The translations under genes and the position numbers were made by a program. Under the pieces are notes generated by a model. That model ran no database searches and was not told where the DNA came from. It was given only the letters and a program-made list of their open reading frames with translations. Below are positions 1 to 7,115 of a DNA stretch of 30,732 bases, piece by piece. The stretch covers positions 1 to 30,732 of the IMG/VR virus record IMGVR_UViG_3300042691_025212, one strand, 5' to 3'. The stretch comes from a virus. The stretch's first letter is position 1. Each line of letters starts with the position of its first letter.

Positions 1-2
1 CT

Positions 3-131
3 AGTTATCGGAAGCAGACACTAGCAGCCCCTGGCCAGGTGCTTAGGGCCACACGCACACCACAGGGAAAATTAAGATTTCTAAACAGAGTATATACAAG
101 TAATTATGAAAATAACATTAGCACTTACTGA
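3..131 (+). CDS. possible C-terminal tail of an upstream gene (partial)
   Basis: An open frame enters from the left edge and stops at the TGA at 129-131, overlapping the next gene by 26 bases. The 42 residues are basic, with a protein-like segment reading KLRFLNRVYTSNY. The first 60 bases are notably GC-rich for this window. It is too short to recognise and could be a chance frame, so it is listed only as a possible partial gene. Confidence 0.3.
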   Translation, partial: SYRKQTLAAPGQVLRATRTPQGKLRFLNRVYTSNYENNISTY

Positions 132-372
132 CGATCGCGCAACACAAGAGCAAATAGAGATTATTAATCACGCATTCTGGAATGGGTACCTCGTGTCACT
201 GGTAACCTTAGCTGAGCAGTATATTCTTAACGGTGACGCAGATACCGCATCGTGCTACTACTTTGCGCAACAAGATCTGTGGGTTAACCAAAGTGGTATA
301 AACACAAATGCACTGCCAACTCTGGTACCATCTCCGGTTACACGAGGTGATGACGAGGACAAAGTTTTCTAA
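106..372 (+). CDS. hypothetical protein, 88 aa
   Basis: I do not recognise this protein. It is a small soluble-looking protein: the first 45 residues look helical (TQEQIEIINHAFWNGYLVSLVTLAEQYILNG), the middle carries an aromatic/Cys segment (SCYYFAQQDLW), and the tail is acidic (GDDEDKVF). The ATG is preceded by an AT-rich leader without a Shine-Dalgarno sequence. It heads a run of small plus-strand genes of unknown role. By position and size it could be an early host-interaction gene, but that is inference only. Confidence 0.6.
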   Translation: MKITLALTDDRATQEQIEIINHAFWNGYLVSLVTLAEQYILNGDADTASCYYFAQQDLWVNQSGINTNALPTLVPSPVTRGDDEDKVF

Positions 373-448
373 CGAGTGATTGAATCTATACGAGTAGGAA
401 ACAGATACCCCAAACAGCCCCAAAACACTTAGATAAAAAACATAAGAT

Positions 449-934
449 ATGAAACAAGAAAAATTAACCGTGGCAGTTACAGCAGATCACTTTTCACTTT
501 ACGAAGCATTTAAAAAAGAGGCAGAGGCTTTAGGTTGGACCTACAACTCAGACTTTGTTCCGTTTGATATAACTAGAAAAGGCTTGTGTAGCTGCTTATA
601 CTTCAGCTTTGATTTCGGAGGTAAAATGAAAGGCATGCCAGCTTTCGCTTTAAGTTCAACAAATGAAATGCGTTTCCAGCTAGAGTCACAATTTGCAGAA
701 GCGCTTGAGGCGGCTAAGCAGCTTATTGATAGCTATTCTATTAGAACAATAAAGCTTAATGATCTATTCACAGCAGACATCGATCCTAGACAGAAAACAG
801 TGACTGTGTATGAAAAACAGTTTGGTATACAGTACGGCGAAAGGTTTAGCTTTGACAAGATACGTGAGCTAGCTGAGCTTTGCAATGCGGCAGAGTTGCA
901 GTATTTCTTACAAAAAACCAAGAAAACTTATTAA
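449..934 (+). CDS. hypothetical protein, 161 aa
   Basis: The protein is unrecognised, soluble and of mixed charge, with no membrane segment. The N-terminal 45 residues (VAVTADHFSLYEAFKKEAEALGWTYN) look like an alpha/beta unit, followed by a Cys/Phe-rich stretch (GLCSCLYFSFDFGG) and a helical region around residues 75-98. The start is supported by the A-rich leader GATAAAAAACATAAGAT just before the ATG. The 76-base gap upstream holds no gene. The next small gene begins five bases after its stop, suggesting co-transcription. Confidence 0.65.
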   Translation: MKQEKLTVAVTADHFSLYEAFKKEAEALGWTYNSDFVPFDITRKGLCSCLYFSFDFGGKMKGMPAFALSSTNEMRFQLESQFAEALEAAKQLIDSYSIRTIKLNDLFTADIDPRQKTVTVYEKQFGIQYGERFSFDKIRELAELCNAAELQYFLQKTKKTY

Positions 935-939
935 ACTCT

Positions 940-1065
940 ATGGAACTATGGATTTGCCTTTTTGTAGTCCTAATGATTGCCCGGCAGTTTTCACTTAAGT
1001 GGTTTGCGTTGGCTAGCCTCTTGCTGTGGGTAGTAATTCAGATCTGTAAAAGAGAGAAGAAATAA
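940..1065 (+). CDS. small membrane protein, 41 aa
   Basis: The frame is open from 880, but the first 20 codons overlap the preceding gene. The ATG at 940, immediately after that gene's stop, is the likelier start. The product is almost all one hydrophobic segment (LWICLFVVLMIARQF, then FALASLLLWVVIQI), closed by a basic tail CKREKK, as in a single-pass inner-membrane peptide. Phages often encode such peptides, but no specific role (lysis, superinfection exclusion) can be assigned here. Confidence 0.5.
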   Translation: MELWICLFVVLMIARQFSLKWFALASLLLWVVIQICKREKK

Positions 1066-1089
1066 AAAACCCAATCTTACAGGATTGGG
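1064..1089 (-). terminator. rho-independent terminator-like hairpin, minus direction
   Basis: Stem CCCAATC (1070-1076) pairs perfectly with GATTGGG (1083-1089) around a six-base loop. A run of six A at 1064-1069 becomes a T-tract only when read on the minus strand. On the plus strand no T-run follows. It could block antisense transcription into the small gene cluster, or be part of a structured RNA leader. Confidence 0.45.
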
Positions 1090-1176
1090 CAGTGTGTGAG
1101 CAAGCATCGGTCTAAGAATGCAATGCTCAGCGCGGTCCTACAGGTAGCACGCTTTTGAAATAATAAATATATAATA
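1066..1176 (+). other. structured intergenic segment with several potential hairpins
   Basis: This gap holds the CCCAATC/GATTGGG hairpin. It also holds a second hairpin in which GAGCA (1098-1102) and GCAT (1104-1107) pair with ATGC (1118-1121) and TGCTC (1124-1128). A third weaker element has CTAC/GTAG inside GCG/CGC near 1130-1153, followed by TTTT. It is GC-richer than its surroundings and lacks T-arm or anticodon features of a tRNA. It may be a small RNA or a leader for the gene at 1177; no known family was recognised. Confidence 0.35.
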
Positions 1177-1431
1177 ATGATAACAAAGATTAGAGACACA
1201 TGGCCATTTTTTTTAGCAGCAGCGATTACACTAGCTGTATTACTAGTAATAGCAGACGTAAGCAGCAAGCATGCAGAGTACAGGTATAGAGTAGAGTATA
1301 CACACGGTAGACACGCTATGACATATTATGTAGACTCTATAGTAACCACAGAGTCGTCTGTTTCGTTTATTGACGAGGACGGTGACTTAGTAGAGATAAA
1401 AGGAGCATATTTAATTATTAAACAACACTAG
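1177..1431 (+). CDS. small membrane-anchored protein, 84 aa
   Basis: The protein is unrecognised. Residues 8-29 form one strong hydrophobic helix (WPFFLAAAITLAVLLVIADV) after a short basic N-terminus. About 50 mostly beta-like residues follow (YRYRVEYTHGRHAMTYYVDSI, then VSFIDEDGDLVEIKG). This is the layout of a single-pass protein with a small domain outside or under the inner membrane. The ATG follows an AT-rich leader. The next gene starts one base after its stop, so the two are probably co-translated. Confidence 0.6.
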   Translation: MITKIRDTWPFFLAAAITLAVLLVIADVSSKHAEYRYRVEYTHGRHAMTYYVDSIVTTESSVSFIDEDGDLVEIKGAYLIIKQH

Positions 1432-1432
1432 T

Positions 1433-1669
1433 ATGACAAGCAATAAGTACACAACCAACCCGTTATCTCTAATTCCAGGCGGGCATAGAGTAACTATAGA
1501 GTACTTTAATGGTAACACATGGAGTAACGACAGAACTAAGTACCCCGCTAGATTTATTAAGAAGATCCTTAGTGAAGTAAACAATGACAAGATTGACCGT
1601 ATCCTTGTAGATGGCGAGTTGTACTGGCGCGGAGGAGTGGTTAGTTTACAGCCGGGAAGTCACCTTTAA
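1433..1669 (+). CDS. hypothetical protein, 78 aa
   Basis: This unrecognised small basic protein looks beta-rich: GGHRVTIEYFNGNTWSND, then KYPARFIKKI and a C-terminal IDRILVDGELYWRGGVVSL. The pattern resembles a small SH3-like or barrel fold, but this is only a visual impression. It starts one base after the preceding stop and ends 51 bases before the late-promoter-like motif and the next gene, so it closes the small-gene cluster. Confidence 0.55.
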   Translation: MTSNKYTTNPLSLIPGGHRVTIEYFNGNTWSNDRTKYPARFIKKILSEVNNDKIDRILVDGELYWRGGVVSLQPGSHL

Positions 1670-1680
1670 AAGGAATTATG

Positions 1681-1694
1681 AATATTTATAAATA
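1681..1694 (+). promoter_or_regulatory. late-promoter-like motif
   Basis: AATATTTATAAATA contains an exact copy of the T4 late promoter element TATAAATA at 1687-1694, 26 bases before the ATG of the 402-aa gene. The same AATATTTAT core precedes several other late-type genes in this window. Function is inferred from its similarity to T4 and from the gp55-type sigma factor encoded at 24472-25242. Confidence 0.6.
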
Positions 1695-1720
1695 ATAAAT
1701 TAATTTAAAAAACCCGGACA

Positions 1721-2929
1721 ATGAAAGAATTTGATTTTAGAAAATATCTAAAGCAGAACCCACTGTTAAAAGAATCAGTTAATGAAAAGTTTTCAAATTG
1801 GAAAAACTGGAAACCAGGCTTTGAAGATTTTTGGGATCGAGTTTATGATGGCGCAATAGAGAAAGCGATTGAGATCTCAAAAGAGTCTGGAGATGGGATG
1901 AATATAGAAGAGATCTCTAAAGCAATTGAAAACGAGTGTGCAAATCCTAATAGAGTTATGCAAGCTTTTGAAGCTGATGGTGAAGTAGACGAGGCGATTC
2001 ATTATGTATTAGATTCATTAGAGATAGGTGAGCCAATGGGCATGGGTGCTACTCAAAATGCGTTTATTAGAAAAAAGGCTAATAGGATTGGTTATAACCC
2101 AATGAGAGAAGATGAAGACTCTATGTCTGAAGGTGATTCAGTGATCTTTGACAAAGGATGGCAATATGATGATGAAGATGAAGATGATTTACCAGACGAG
2201 AGAGAAATGTTCTTAGGACAAGGAGGGCAAGAGATACTAGATAACATTAAATATTTAGTTGATAATGGATTTGAATTAGAAGATATAATAAGGCTAATAA
2301 AACAACACTCTAACTATATTCAAGGTCCTACTATTAATGAAAGAAAAAAAGTAGCTAAAGATAGTTTTATTCAAGCGCAAAGAGAAGCTGCAGGAGAAAT
2401 AAGCATTCCTATAATGGATGCAATGGATATTATTGATTCTAATGGAGAACCATTAGATCCAGACAGATTGAGTAGTTCAGGACCAAATAGCAAAAGAGTC
2501 TCTTCTTATGTTAATAAATTACTTTATTCTACAGTTGAATATGATGGTCAGACTTACGAGATTGATTCAATAGATGATGATTCTGACTCTTATTACTATG
2601 ATCAGGAGTATGCGCAAGGAGAACTACCTTCTATCCATTTAGTAAAAGTTGATGATACTATTAATGAAGATATGTATGGTGATGAAAATCCATTTCCTAG
2701 CTTCCATCCAGGAAACCAAGGAAAAGGAGAAAGAGGATATCTATCTGATTACTATTCTAATTCTGAGCCGTCAGTAAAACATGTTGCTAATGAGTTAGAT
2801 GAAACATTAGATGTGCTTGTTAAAGATAAAAGTAGACTAGAAGAGTTAACTGATCTTATTGTTGCTTTAGGTGATGCTTATGCTCAAGAAAGAATTGATC
2901 TTTATAATAGCGATAACTCTTTTAATTAA
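1721..2929 (+). CDS. acidic protein with capsid-targeting-like leader, 402 aa
   Basis: The first 19 residues (MKEFDFRKYLKQNPLLKES) match residue for residue in layout the start of the protein at 3731-4312. Both reach L16-K17-E18|S19, which fits the (L/I)-x-E|(A/G/S) sites cut by T4 gp21 prohead protease. A second shared motif, DSFIQAQREAAG, lies at residues 214-225. The rest is highly acidic (Asp/Glu runs near 131-163 and 283-290) and partly helical. Known T4 capsid-targeted internal proteins and prohead core proteins have this kind of leader. I infer a packaged or scaffold-type protein; I cannot name a specific T4 homologue. Confidence 0.55.
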   Translation: MKEFDFRKYLKQNPLLKESVNEKFSNWKNWKPGFEDFWDRVYDGAIEKAIEISKESGDGMNIEEISKAIENECANPNRVMQAFEADGEVDEAIHYVLDSLEIGEPMGMGATQNAFIRKKANRIGYNPMREDEDSMSEGDSVIFDKGWQYDDEDEDDLPDEREMFLGQGGQEILDNIKYLVDNGFELEDIIRLIKQHSNYIQGPTINERKKVAKDSFIQAQREAAGEISIPIMDAMDIIDSNGEPLDPDRLSSSGPNSKRVSSYVNKLLYSTVEYDGQTYEIDSIDDDSDSYYYDQEYAQGELPSIHLVKVDDTINEDMYGDENPFPSFHPGNQGKGERGYLSDYYSNSEPSVKHVANELDETLDVLVKDKSRLEELTDLIVALGDAYAQERIDLYNSDNSFN

Positions 2930-3703
2930 ATGGATTACCCCGTAAGAGGATATTTTAAACCTGAAGTTTGTTTCCATACCATTTCGGTATGGGAGCAAAT
3001 TTGTAGGGAATTTCTAGATCTACAAAAGCAAGGGTATGATGTTAGAGGTGGCACTGTCTCTGATAATGCCAACTTAGTATCACTTGTTAATAGATACTTT
3101 AGTCACCAACTCTATGTTGAGACAGAGCAATATGATGATCTAACTAAAAAGAATGTGTTAGACTTTATAGAAGACTTTGTTAATCACCGAGTATGGGCTC
3201 TACGAGATGAGTTTAAAAAGTATATTGTTAATATAGATAATGATAAGATAGCATTCTTTCAATCTAGAGGAGCAATAGAACCTTATGTGTTAATAGATTC
3301 TGAATTCACTAGAGATACATACAAGTCTGGTGACATTCAAGTTGTCTCTATGCATCTTACTTCTGCTGAAGGCGCAAAGAATATAATAGATTCTATTAAA
3401 CAAGGTTATCACTTCGCGATATCTACTTTTACTTCAGCCGAGAAAGAATTCTTTAGACCAGAGAGTAATGTATTACTTAAACTTGAAGGTACGCTATGTG
3501 CTGCATTTCAGTCTGATGCTAAAACATTTGCTACAGATAAAGGAAACCGCGCAGCTAACCTATTTAGATTCTCTTTCCCAGATAATGAAAATAATCTTTG
3601 TAGAGATTGGGAGCAGTGTAGAGCAGATAAGACACATCTCTGGAATGAAATAATTATGAAACCTTCAAAGGTACTAGATTACAAAATTATTACAAGATAT
3701 TAA
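2930..3703 (+). CDS. unknown protein with weak ADP-ribosyltransferase-like segment, 257 aa
   Basis: The ATG directly abuts the previous stop. The N-terminal 110 residues are mainly helical and unrecognised. The segment at 140-187 has an order seen in ADP-ribosyltransferase folds: a start strand with H142-LTS, a helix AEGAKNIIDSIKQG, an STFTS motif at 165-169, and a strand NVLLKLEG at 180-187. A clear catalytic Glu (ExE) is not obvious, so the assignment is tentative. T4 packages ADP-ribosyltransferases (Alt) in its head, which makes its place between two leader-bearing genes suggestive. This protein itself lacks the leader. Confidence 0.35.
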   Translation: MDYPVRGYFKPEVCFHTISVWEQICREFLDLQKQGYDVRGGTVSDNANLVSLVNRYFSHQLYVETEQYDDLTKKNVLDFIEDFVNHRVWALRDEFKKYIVNIDNDKIAFFQSRGAIEPYVLIDSEFTRDTYKSGDIQVVSMHLTSAEGAKNIIDSIKQGYHFAISTFTSAEKEFFRPESNVLLKLEGTLCAAFQSDAKTFATDKGNRAANLFRFSFPDNENNLCRDWEQCRADKTHLWNEIIMKPSKVLDYKIITRY

Positions 3704-3715
3704 TATTTATAAGTA
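3702..3715 (+). promoter_or_regulatory. late-promoter-like motif
   Basis: AATATTTATAAGTA, differing from the T4 late element TATAAATA only at its sixth base, starts at the stop codon of the preceding gene and lies 15 bases before the ATG at 3731. It shares the AATATTTAT core with the copy at 1681. Confidence 0.55.
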
Positions 3716-3730
3716 AATAAAAACAAACTA

Positions 3731-4312
3731 ATGAAACCGTTCGACTACAGTAAATACATGAAAAATAATCCTTTGCTTAAAGAGAGCATTGGTGGTTATA
3801 GAGATTTTACTCCTCTTAGAGAAGAAGATGATTATGTTGAAGAAGGAGATAGCTTTATTGATGCTCAAAGAAGTGCTGTAGGAGCGCCAGGATCTAGTAT
3901 GTTTGGTGATCAAAATGATGAAGACATGGAGTATGAAGCATACGATCAAGCTGAAGAACTAATTAGACAAGCTGTTCAGTCTCTTAAAAATGCTAACATG
4001 CAAGATGAAGAGATTCATGATATGTTTATGTCTGTTCTAGGTTCTTACGAAGAAATGCAAGGAGAGTATGATGCAATGAATCAAGACATGATGGAAGATG
4101 AAGACACTGATGAAACTCATTCTCTAGATGAATATCTTGACGAAGCAGAAAAACAAGACAAAGAAAAAGAAGAGCCTAAGCAATCTAAAGCTAGTACAAA
4201 AGATAACGCTGGAAGACTAAAAGGTAAGATGGATAAGTTTAAAGGAGATAAAGCTAAGCAGTATCAACCAGTTCACTCAAGAGTATATAAAGAGTCTAGA
4301 AGAAGATTCTAA
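3731..4312 (+). CDS. acidic protein with capsid-targeting-like leader, 193 aa
   Basis: This protein is homologous at its N-terminus to the one at 1721. The leader MKPFDYSKYMKNNPLLKES places L16-K17-E18|S19 at the same residues, and DSFIDAQRSAVG at 40-51 corresponds to DSFIQAQREAAG in the partner. The middle is strongly acidic and Met-rich (residues 60-135). The C-terminal 45 residues are Lys/Arg-rich (RLKGKMDKFKGDKAKQYQP, then ESRRRF), giving a charge-segregated chain as in phage scaffolding or internal DNA-associated proteins. Codons of the two leaders differ at many synonymous positions, so the similarity is conserved at protein level. A prohead core or packaged protein is inferred. Confidence 0.55.
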   Translation: MKPFDYSKYMKNNPLLKESIGGYRDFTPLREEDDYVEEGDSFIDAQRSAVGAPGSSMFGDQNDEDMEYEAYDQAEELIRQAVQSLKNANMQDEEIHDMFMSVLGSYEEMQGEYDAMNQDMMEDEDTDETHSLDEYLDEAEKQDKEKEEPKQSKASTKDNAGRLKGKMDKFKGDKAKQYQPVHSRVYKESRRRF

Positions 4313-4331
4313 TTAATTATAAAAAATAAAT

Positions 4332-4366
4332 AAACTAGCTCAAGAGATTGGGCTAGTTTAGTTTTA
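4332..4366 (+). terminator. rho-independent terminator
   Basis: A 10-base stem, AAACTAGCTC (4332-4341) with GGGCTAGTTT (4350-4359) including one G-T pair, encloses an eight-base loop and is followed by AGTTTT. It sits 20 bases after the stop of the acidic-protein gene, so it probably ends the 1721-4312 transcript. The next gene starts immediately after it. Confidence 0.7.
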
Positions 4367-4372
4367 TAAGAA

Positions 4373-5410
4373 ATGATAAGTTTTACGCAGTTAGAAAAAG
4401 ATAAGTCAATAAAAATAGGTGTTTCACCACTAGTTAATCTATTCTCAACTAATCCATACTCATATAAGTCGACTTGGCCTCACATGCTAGTATGCGAGTT
4501 AAAGCATCATGGATATAAGAATGCCGAGGTAGTGTACTCTAGTCGTCAACCATGGTCAGACTATGATGTAATTATTATAGATCATGGCATAGATTTTCAT
4601 GGAACATGGAATTTTTATTCATCACTAACTGATGAGTTATATGAAGAGATAATAAGACTTCTTAGTGATGTTAAGATCTACTCTATGTGGATAACAATGC
4701 CAGACGTCAAACAATTTATTGATGAAAAGGCTTCATACTCAAAATCAAAGTTTGCTACACTTACAAATAAAGCAGATGAAATCTCTAAGGTTTGTTCTAA
4801 AGTTATTACATTAGATTGTATACATAACACAGGAAAACAAATGATAGGAGATAGTCACGTGATCTCTTTATGGCAACCAGGATGGAGCATATCAAGACTT
4901 GGATATGTTACCTTAAAGCAAACACTTGAGAGTGGCTTAGCGTCTCTTTTTCTTCCTAGCACCACTCATATTACCTTATGCTTAGGTAATTTAGATATTA
5001 GACATCATATAATGAGAGAACGAGATCCTCTATATGAAATAGATACCTTAATAGGTTCACTAGAAAAACAACTACTTGATCTAGACTTAGACCATGTTAC
5101 TATAAGATACGCTATGCCAATTGAATTAGAGAAGAGAAAAATTCCTCCTAAATTAATTTATAAAGGGTTAAGATATTTTGGATCACTTAAAGAGCGAATG
5201 GCTTTAGTAAAATATTTTAACTACAAAGTAGAAGAGATTTGTTACAATAATCTTTGGAGTGTGTATAGAGATCCTATTAAACTTGCAGGCCTCGATGGTG
5301 TGCTCAGGCACAAGGCTATGGAGCGACCAGAAGGAATAAATATATCTAGAAACTATCACAGATGGAACTACATACTTAATCAGAGTAATCCTAAAGCAGA
5401 TAGTGAATAA
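4373..5410 (+). CDS. SGNH/GDSL-like hydrolase domain protein, 345 aa
   Basis: Residues 1-155 form an alpha/beta region (DYDVIIIDHG at 64-72). A second half carries motifs in SGNH order: block I GDSH with nucleophile S161, block III LGNLDIRHH at 204-212 (oxyanion Gly/Asn, resembling the GEIDCRxH pattern of glycan esterases and acetyltransferases), and a late His in SRNYHRWN (H329) as candidate catalytic base. SGNH enzymes hydrolyse or transfer acyl groups on glycans or lipids. A virion or surface-glycan substrate is possible but not shown. The gene stands alone between a terminator and the end of the convergent minus-strand block. Confidence 0.5.
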   Translation: MISFTQLEKDKSIKIGVSPLVNLFSTNPYSYKSTWPHMLVCELKHHGYKNAEVVYSSRQPWSDYDVIIIDHGIDFHGTWNFYSSLTDELYEEIIRLLSDVKIYSMWITMPDVKQFIDEKASYSKSKFATLTNKADEISKVCSKVITLDCIHNTGKQMIGDSHVISLWQPGWSISRLGYVTLKQTLESGLASLFLPSTTHITLCLGNLDIRHHIMRERDPLYEIDTLIGSLEKQLLDLDLDHVTIRYAMPIELEKRKIPPKLIYKGLRYFGSLKERMALVKYFNYKVEEICYNNLWSVYRDPIKLAGLDGVLRHKAMERPEGINISRNYHRWNYILNQSNPKADSE

Positions 5411-5448
5411 GGAGTGATTCTAAGAGTAATTATCCTAGTGATAGTAGT

Positions 5449-5931
5449 TTATATAGCTTCTTTAAAAAGATCTTGCTCATCATCACCCTGTGCACCTAGA
5501 GTATCTTTTCTAAAGAACTTACCAAGGATGTTTTCATTATATGAATCAACATGAAGTACTCTGTGTTCTATTTGCCAATAAACTTCGTAGTAGCTTAATT
5601 CTTTTTTTGAGTAACACACTCTAATTATTTCTCTCTTAAACTTATCCTTTCCTACAAGTTTTAACTCTTCTAATAGAGGTTTAGAACTACCGTAATAAGA
5701 TTCCCAATTACTCTCTTTAACTTCTTTTCTTTTCTTAGGTACCCTACCTGGTTTAGACCACTCTTCTGTTTCTTTTTTTGTAAGCTTTTTTGTAAGATTA
5801 TTTCTTAGGATCTTTTTTCCTATGTAAAATTTATCAGTGTCTATGTGAGTTATCTTGTAAACAAACCCAACTGCGAGAGGATCAAACTGATCTAATGTAA
5901 CTATCTGTTTTTCTTCATGTAACCAATTCAT
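5449..5931 (-). CDS. GIY-YIG family endonuclease, 160 aa
   Basis: The N-terminal GIY-YIG core is visible as GFVYKIT (22-28, Y25) and FYIGKK (35-40, Y36). It is followed by a Lys-rich insertion and the SNWESYYGSS motif (74-83), then KFKREIIRVC and a candidate metal-binding Glu near E116. This layout, with YYGSS after a basic insert, is the one seen in small endonuclease genes of T4-like phages. Such nucleases act on host DNA, competing phage DNA or as freestanding homing enzymes; which applies here is not visible. It is the last gene of the minus-strand block, one base after the preceding stop. Confidence 0.75.
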   Translation of the reverse strand: MNWLHEEKQIVTLDQFDPLAVGFVYKITHIDTDKFYIGKKILRNNLTKKLTKKETEEWSKPGRVPKKRKEVKESNWESYYGSSKPLLEELKLVGKDKFKREIIRVCYSKKELSYYEVYWQIEHRVLHVDSYNENILGKFFRKDTLGAQGDDEQDLFKEAI

Positions 5932-5932
5932 A

Positions 5933-6235
5933 TTAACTATCCCATTTTATTATAAAAGTAACGTCTGTGTTTTTTGGTATAGGATACGGAGTAGATAATT
6001 TACCAACTACTAACAATTCATCCTTATCGTTATACAATCCAACTGTTGTAGCGTATGGACTAAAAGAAGAACCAGTAACAGCATTTATATAAGATCCTGA
6101 TGTTCCTGATTTATTTGCGCTTGGATTAAGAGTATAATTAAAATCATTCTCTTGAACATGACATCTTACTTCATTTTGGTAAATGGTAGATTCAGCTATA
6201 AAAGATAAGGTGAACGCAGAGTAAGCTATTGGCAT
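5933..6235 (-). CDS. small virion-type protein sharing a domain with the fibre protein at 10769, 100 aa
   Basis: Nearly the whole protein is one beta-rich module. Its FNYTLNPS, YATTVGLYNDKDELLVVGKLS and C-terminal FIIKWDS align with NYTTNPS, YVTTVGMYNNNNELLAVAKLS and RVKLDW at the end of the 343-aa protein at 10769-11800. It is therefore a stand-alone copy of that C-terminal module, which I take to be a structural or fibre/baseplate domain. The ATG lies directly after the late-promoter-like sequence. Confidence 0.6.
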   Translation of the reverse strand: MPIAYSAFTLSFIAESTIYQNEVRCHVQENDFNYTLNPSANKSGTSGSYINAVTGSSFSPYATTVGLYNDKDELLVVGKLSTPYPIPKNTDVTFIIKWDS

Positions 6236-6236
6236 A

Positions 6237-6250
6237 TACTAATAAATATT
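6237..6250 (-). promoter_or_regulatory. late-promoter-like motif
   Basis: On the minus strand this reads AATATTTATTAGTA, followed by T and then the ATG of the 100-aa gene. The 18 bases AATATTTATTAGTATATG are identical to the sequence before the gene at 20330-20779. The motif overlaps the stop of the upstream glycosyltransferase gene and leaves no room for a long leader, so it may act as promoter, as translation leader, or both. Confidence 0.5.
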
Positions 6251-7112
6251 AAAATGGCCAGTTATTTTTATAATCTCCCCAATAATTATCGTAATTAAAA
6301 ACATTCTTTGTATATACGTTAAAATGAGATGTAAAATGTTTTCCATGATTAATATGAATAGCAGGATTTTTACAATTCCATTGTTTACGCACTATATTTT
6401 GAGGTTCTATTAATCCACTATTTCTAATAAGAGCATTAGATAATATAGATTCGCAATGCTTTATTGCCTCGTTAAATCTCATTGTCATTTGATGAAAAGG
6501 CTCATCTCTTTGTCCTAAAGGTTGATATCCATCAGCATTTATTCCCATATAATTCATGTTTGTCATCACTACACCATCTTCAAAATCTGGAAAATTAAAG
6601 TATTCTTCTGGGTATAATACATCATGCTCTAAAAAGGAAACGTATTCGTAATCTCCAATTTCTTTAGCTTGATAAAGCAGTTGCATAACTTGTAATAATT
6701 GATTTAAATGACTAGAGGTATGAGTCCACGAAATAAATTCTGGAAATGTATTTTCAGATTCGTGATGCCACAAACAAGTTAATATATCAGCCTTACCTTT
6801 TGCGGATCTTTCAATAGATTTTAGAGACGCTTTAATAGCAGGAAATATGGACGGGGTATTATTATTAGAGTAAAATATTCCTAATCTATTATTTTTAGAT
6901 TCAGGAAAAGTAAAAAGATTATGCTCTTTTATTTTATGAACAGTTATTAACCCATCATTTTCAATTTCTATTTCTAAATACTTTACTACACCAGGTTCAG
7001 TATCTCCTATAATATCATTACTAGATCTAATTATTAGTTTACTATTGTTTATCTTAGATTGTATTTGTGATGTACAATCAACTCCTCCGTAACTAGCTTT
7101 TATTATGTTCAT
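6249..7112 (-). CDS. glycosyltransferase-like protein with N-terminal beta domain, 287 aa
   Basis: Residues 1-70 form a beta domain whose pattern (ASYGG, DCTSQI, GDTEPGVVKYLEIEI, FTFPES) resembles the DUF3395-type 'A-YG...DVT...GDPxPGxxK' module. From residue 77 (LGIFYSNNN) onward comes a GT-A-like region with YEYVSFLEHDVLYPEE at 156-170, in which EHD takes the place of the metal-binding DxD. The C-terminal half has His/Asn-rich patches. A nucleotide-sugar transferase is likely; donor and acceptor are unknown. It follows two other glycosyltransferase genes within a few bases. Confidence 0.6.
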   Translation of the reverse strand: MNIIKASYGGVDCTSQIQSKINNSKLIIRSSNDIIGDTEPGVVKYLEIEIENDGLITVHKIKEHNLFTFPESKNNRLGIFYSNNNTPSIFPAIKASLKSIERSAKGKADILTCLWHHESENTFPEFISWTHTSSHLNQLLQVMQLLYQAKEIGDYEYVSFLEHDVLYPEEYFNFPDFEDGVVMTNMNYMGINADGYQPLGQRDEPFHQMTMRFNEAIKHCESILSNALIRNSGLIEPQNIVRKQWNCKNPAIHINHGKHFTSHFNVYTKNVFNYDNYWGDYKNNWPF

Positions 7113-7115
7113 ATT

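Noticed and set aside
1081-1160. Possible tRNA in the structured gap
   Set aside because: No acceptor stem closing at tRNA length, no GGTTCRANNCC T-arm and no CCA end were found.
5411-5448. Terminator between the convergent genes
   Set aside because: Only a four-base TATC/GATA stem without a T-tract is visible, too weak to call.
5449-5931. GIY-YIG gene as evidence of an intron or inserted mobile element
   Set aside because: It does not interrupt a gene, is packed one base from its neighbour in the same orientation, and resembles resident nuclease genes of T4-like phages.
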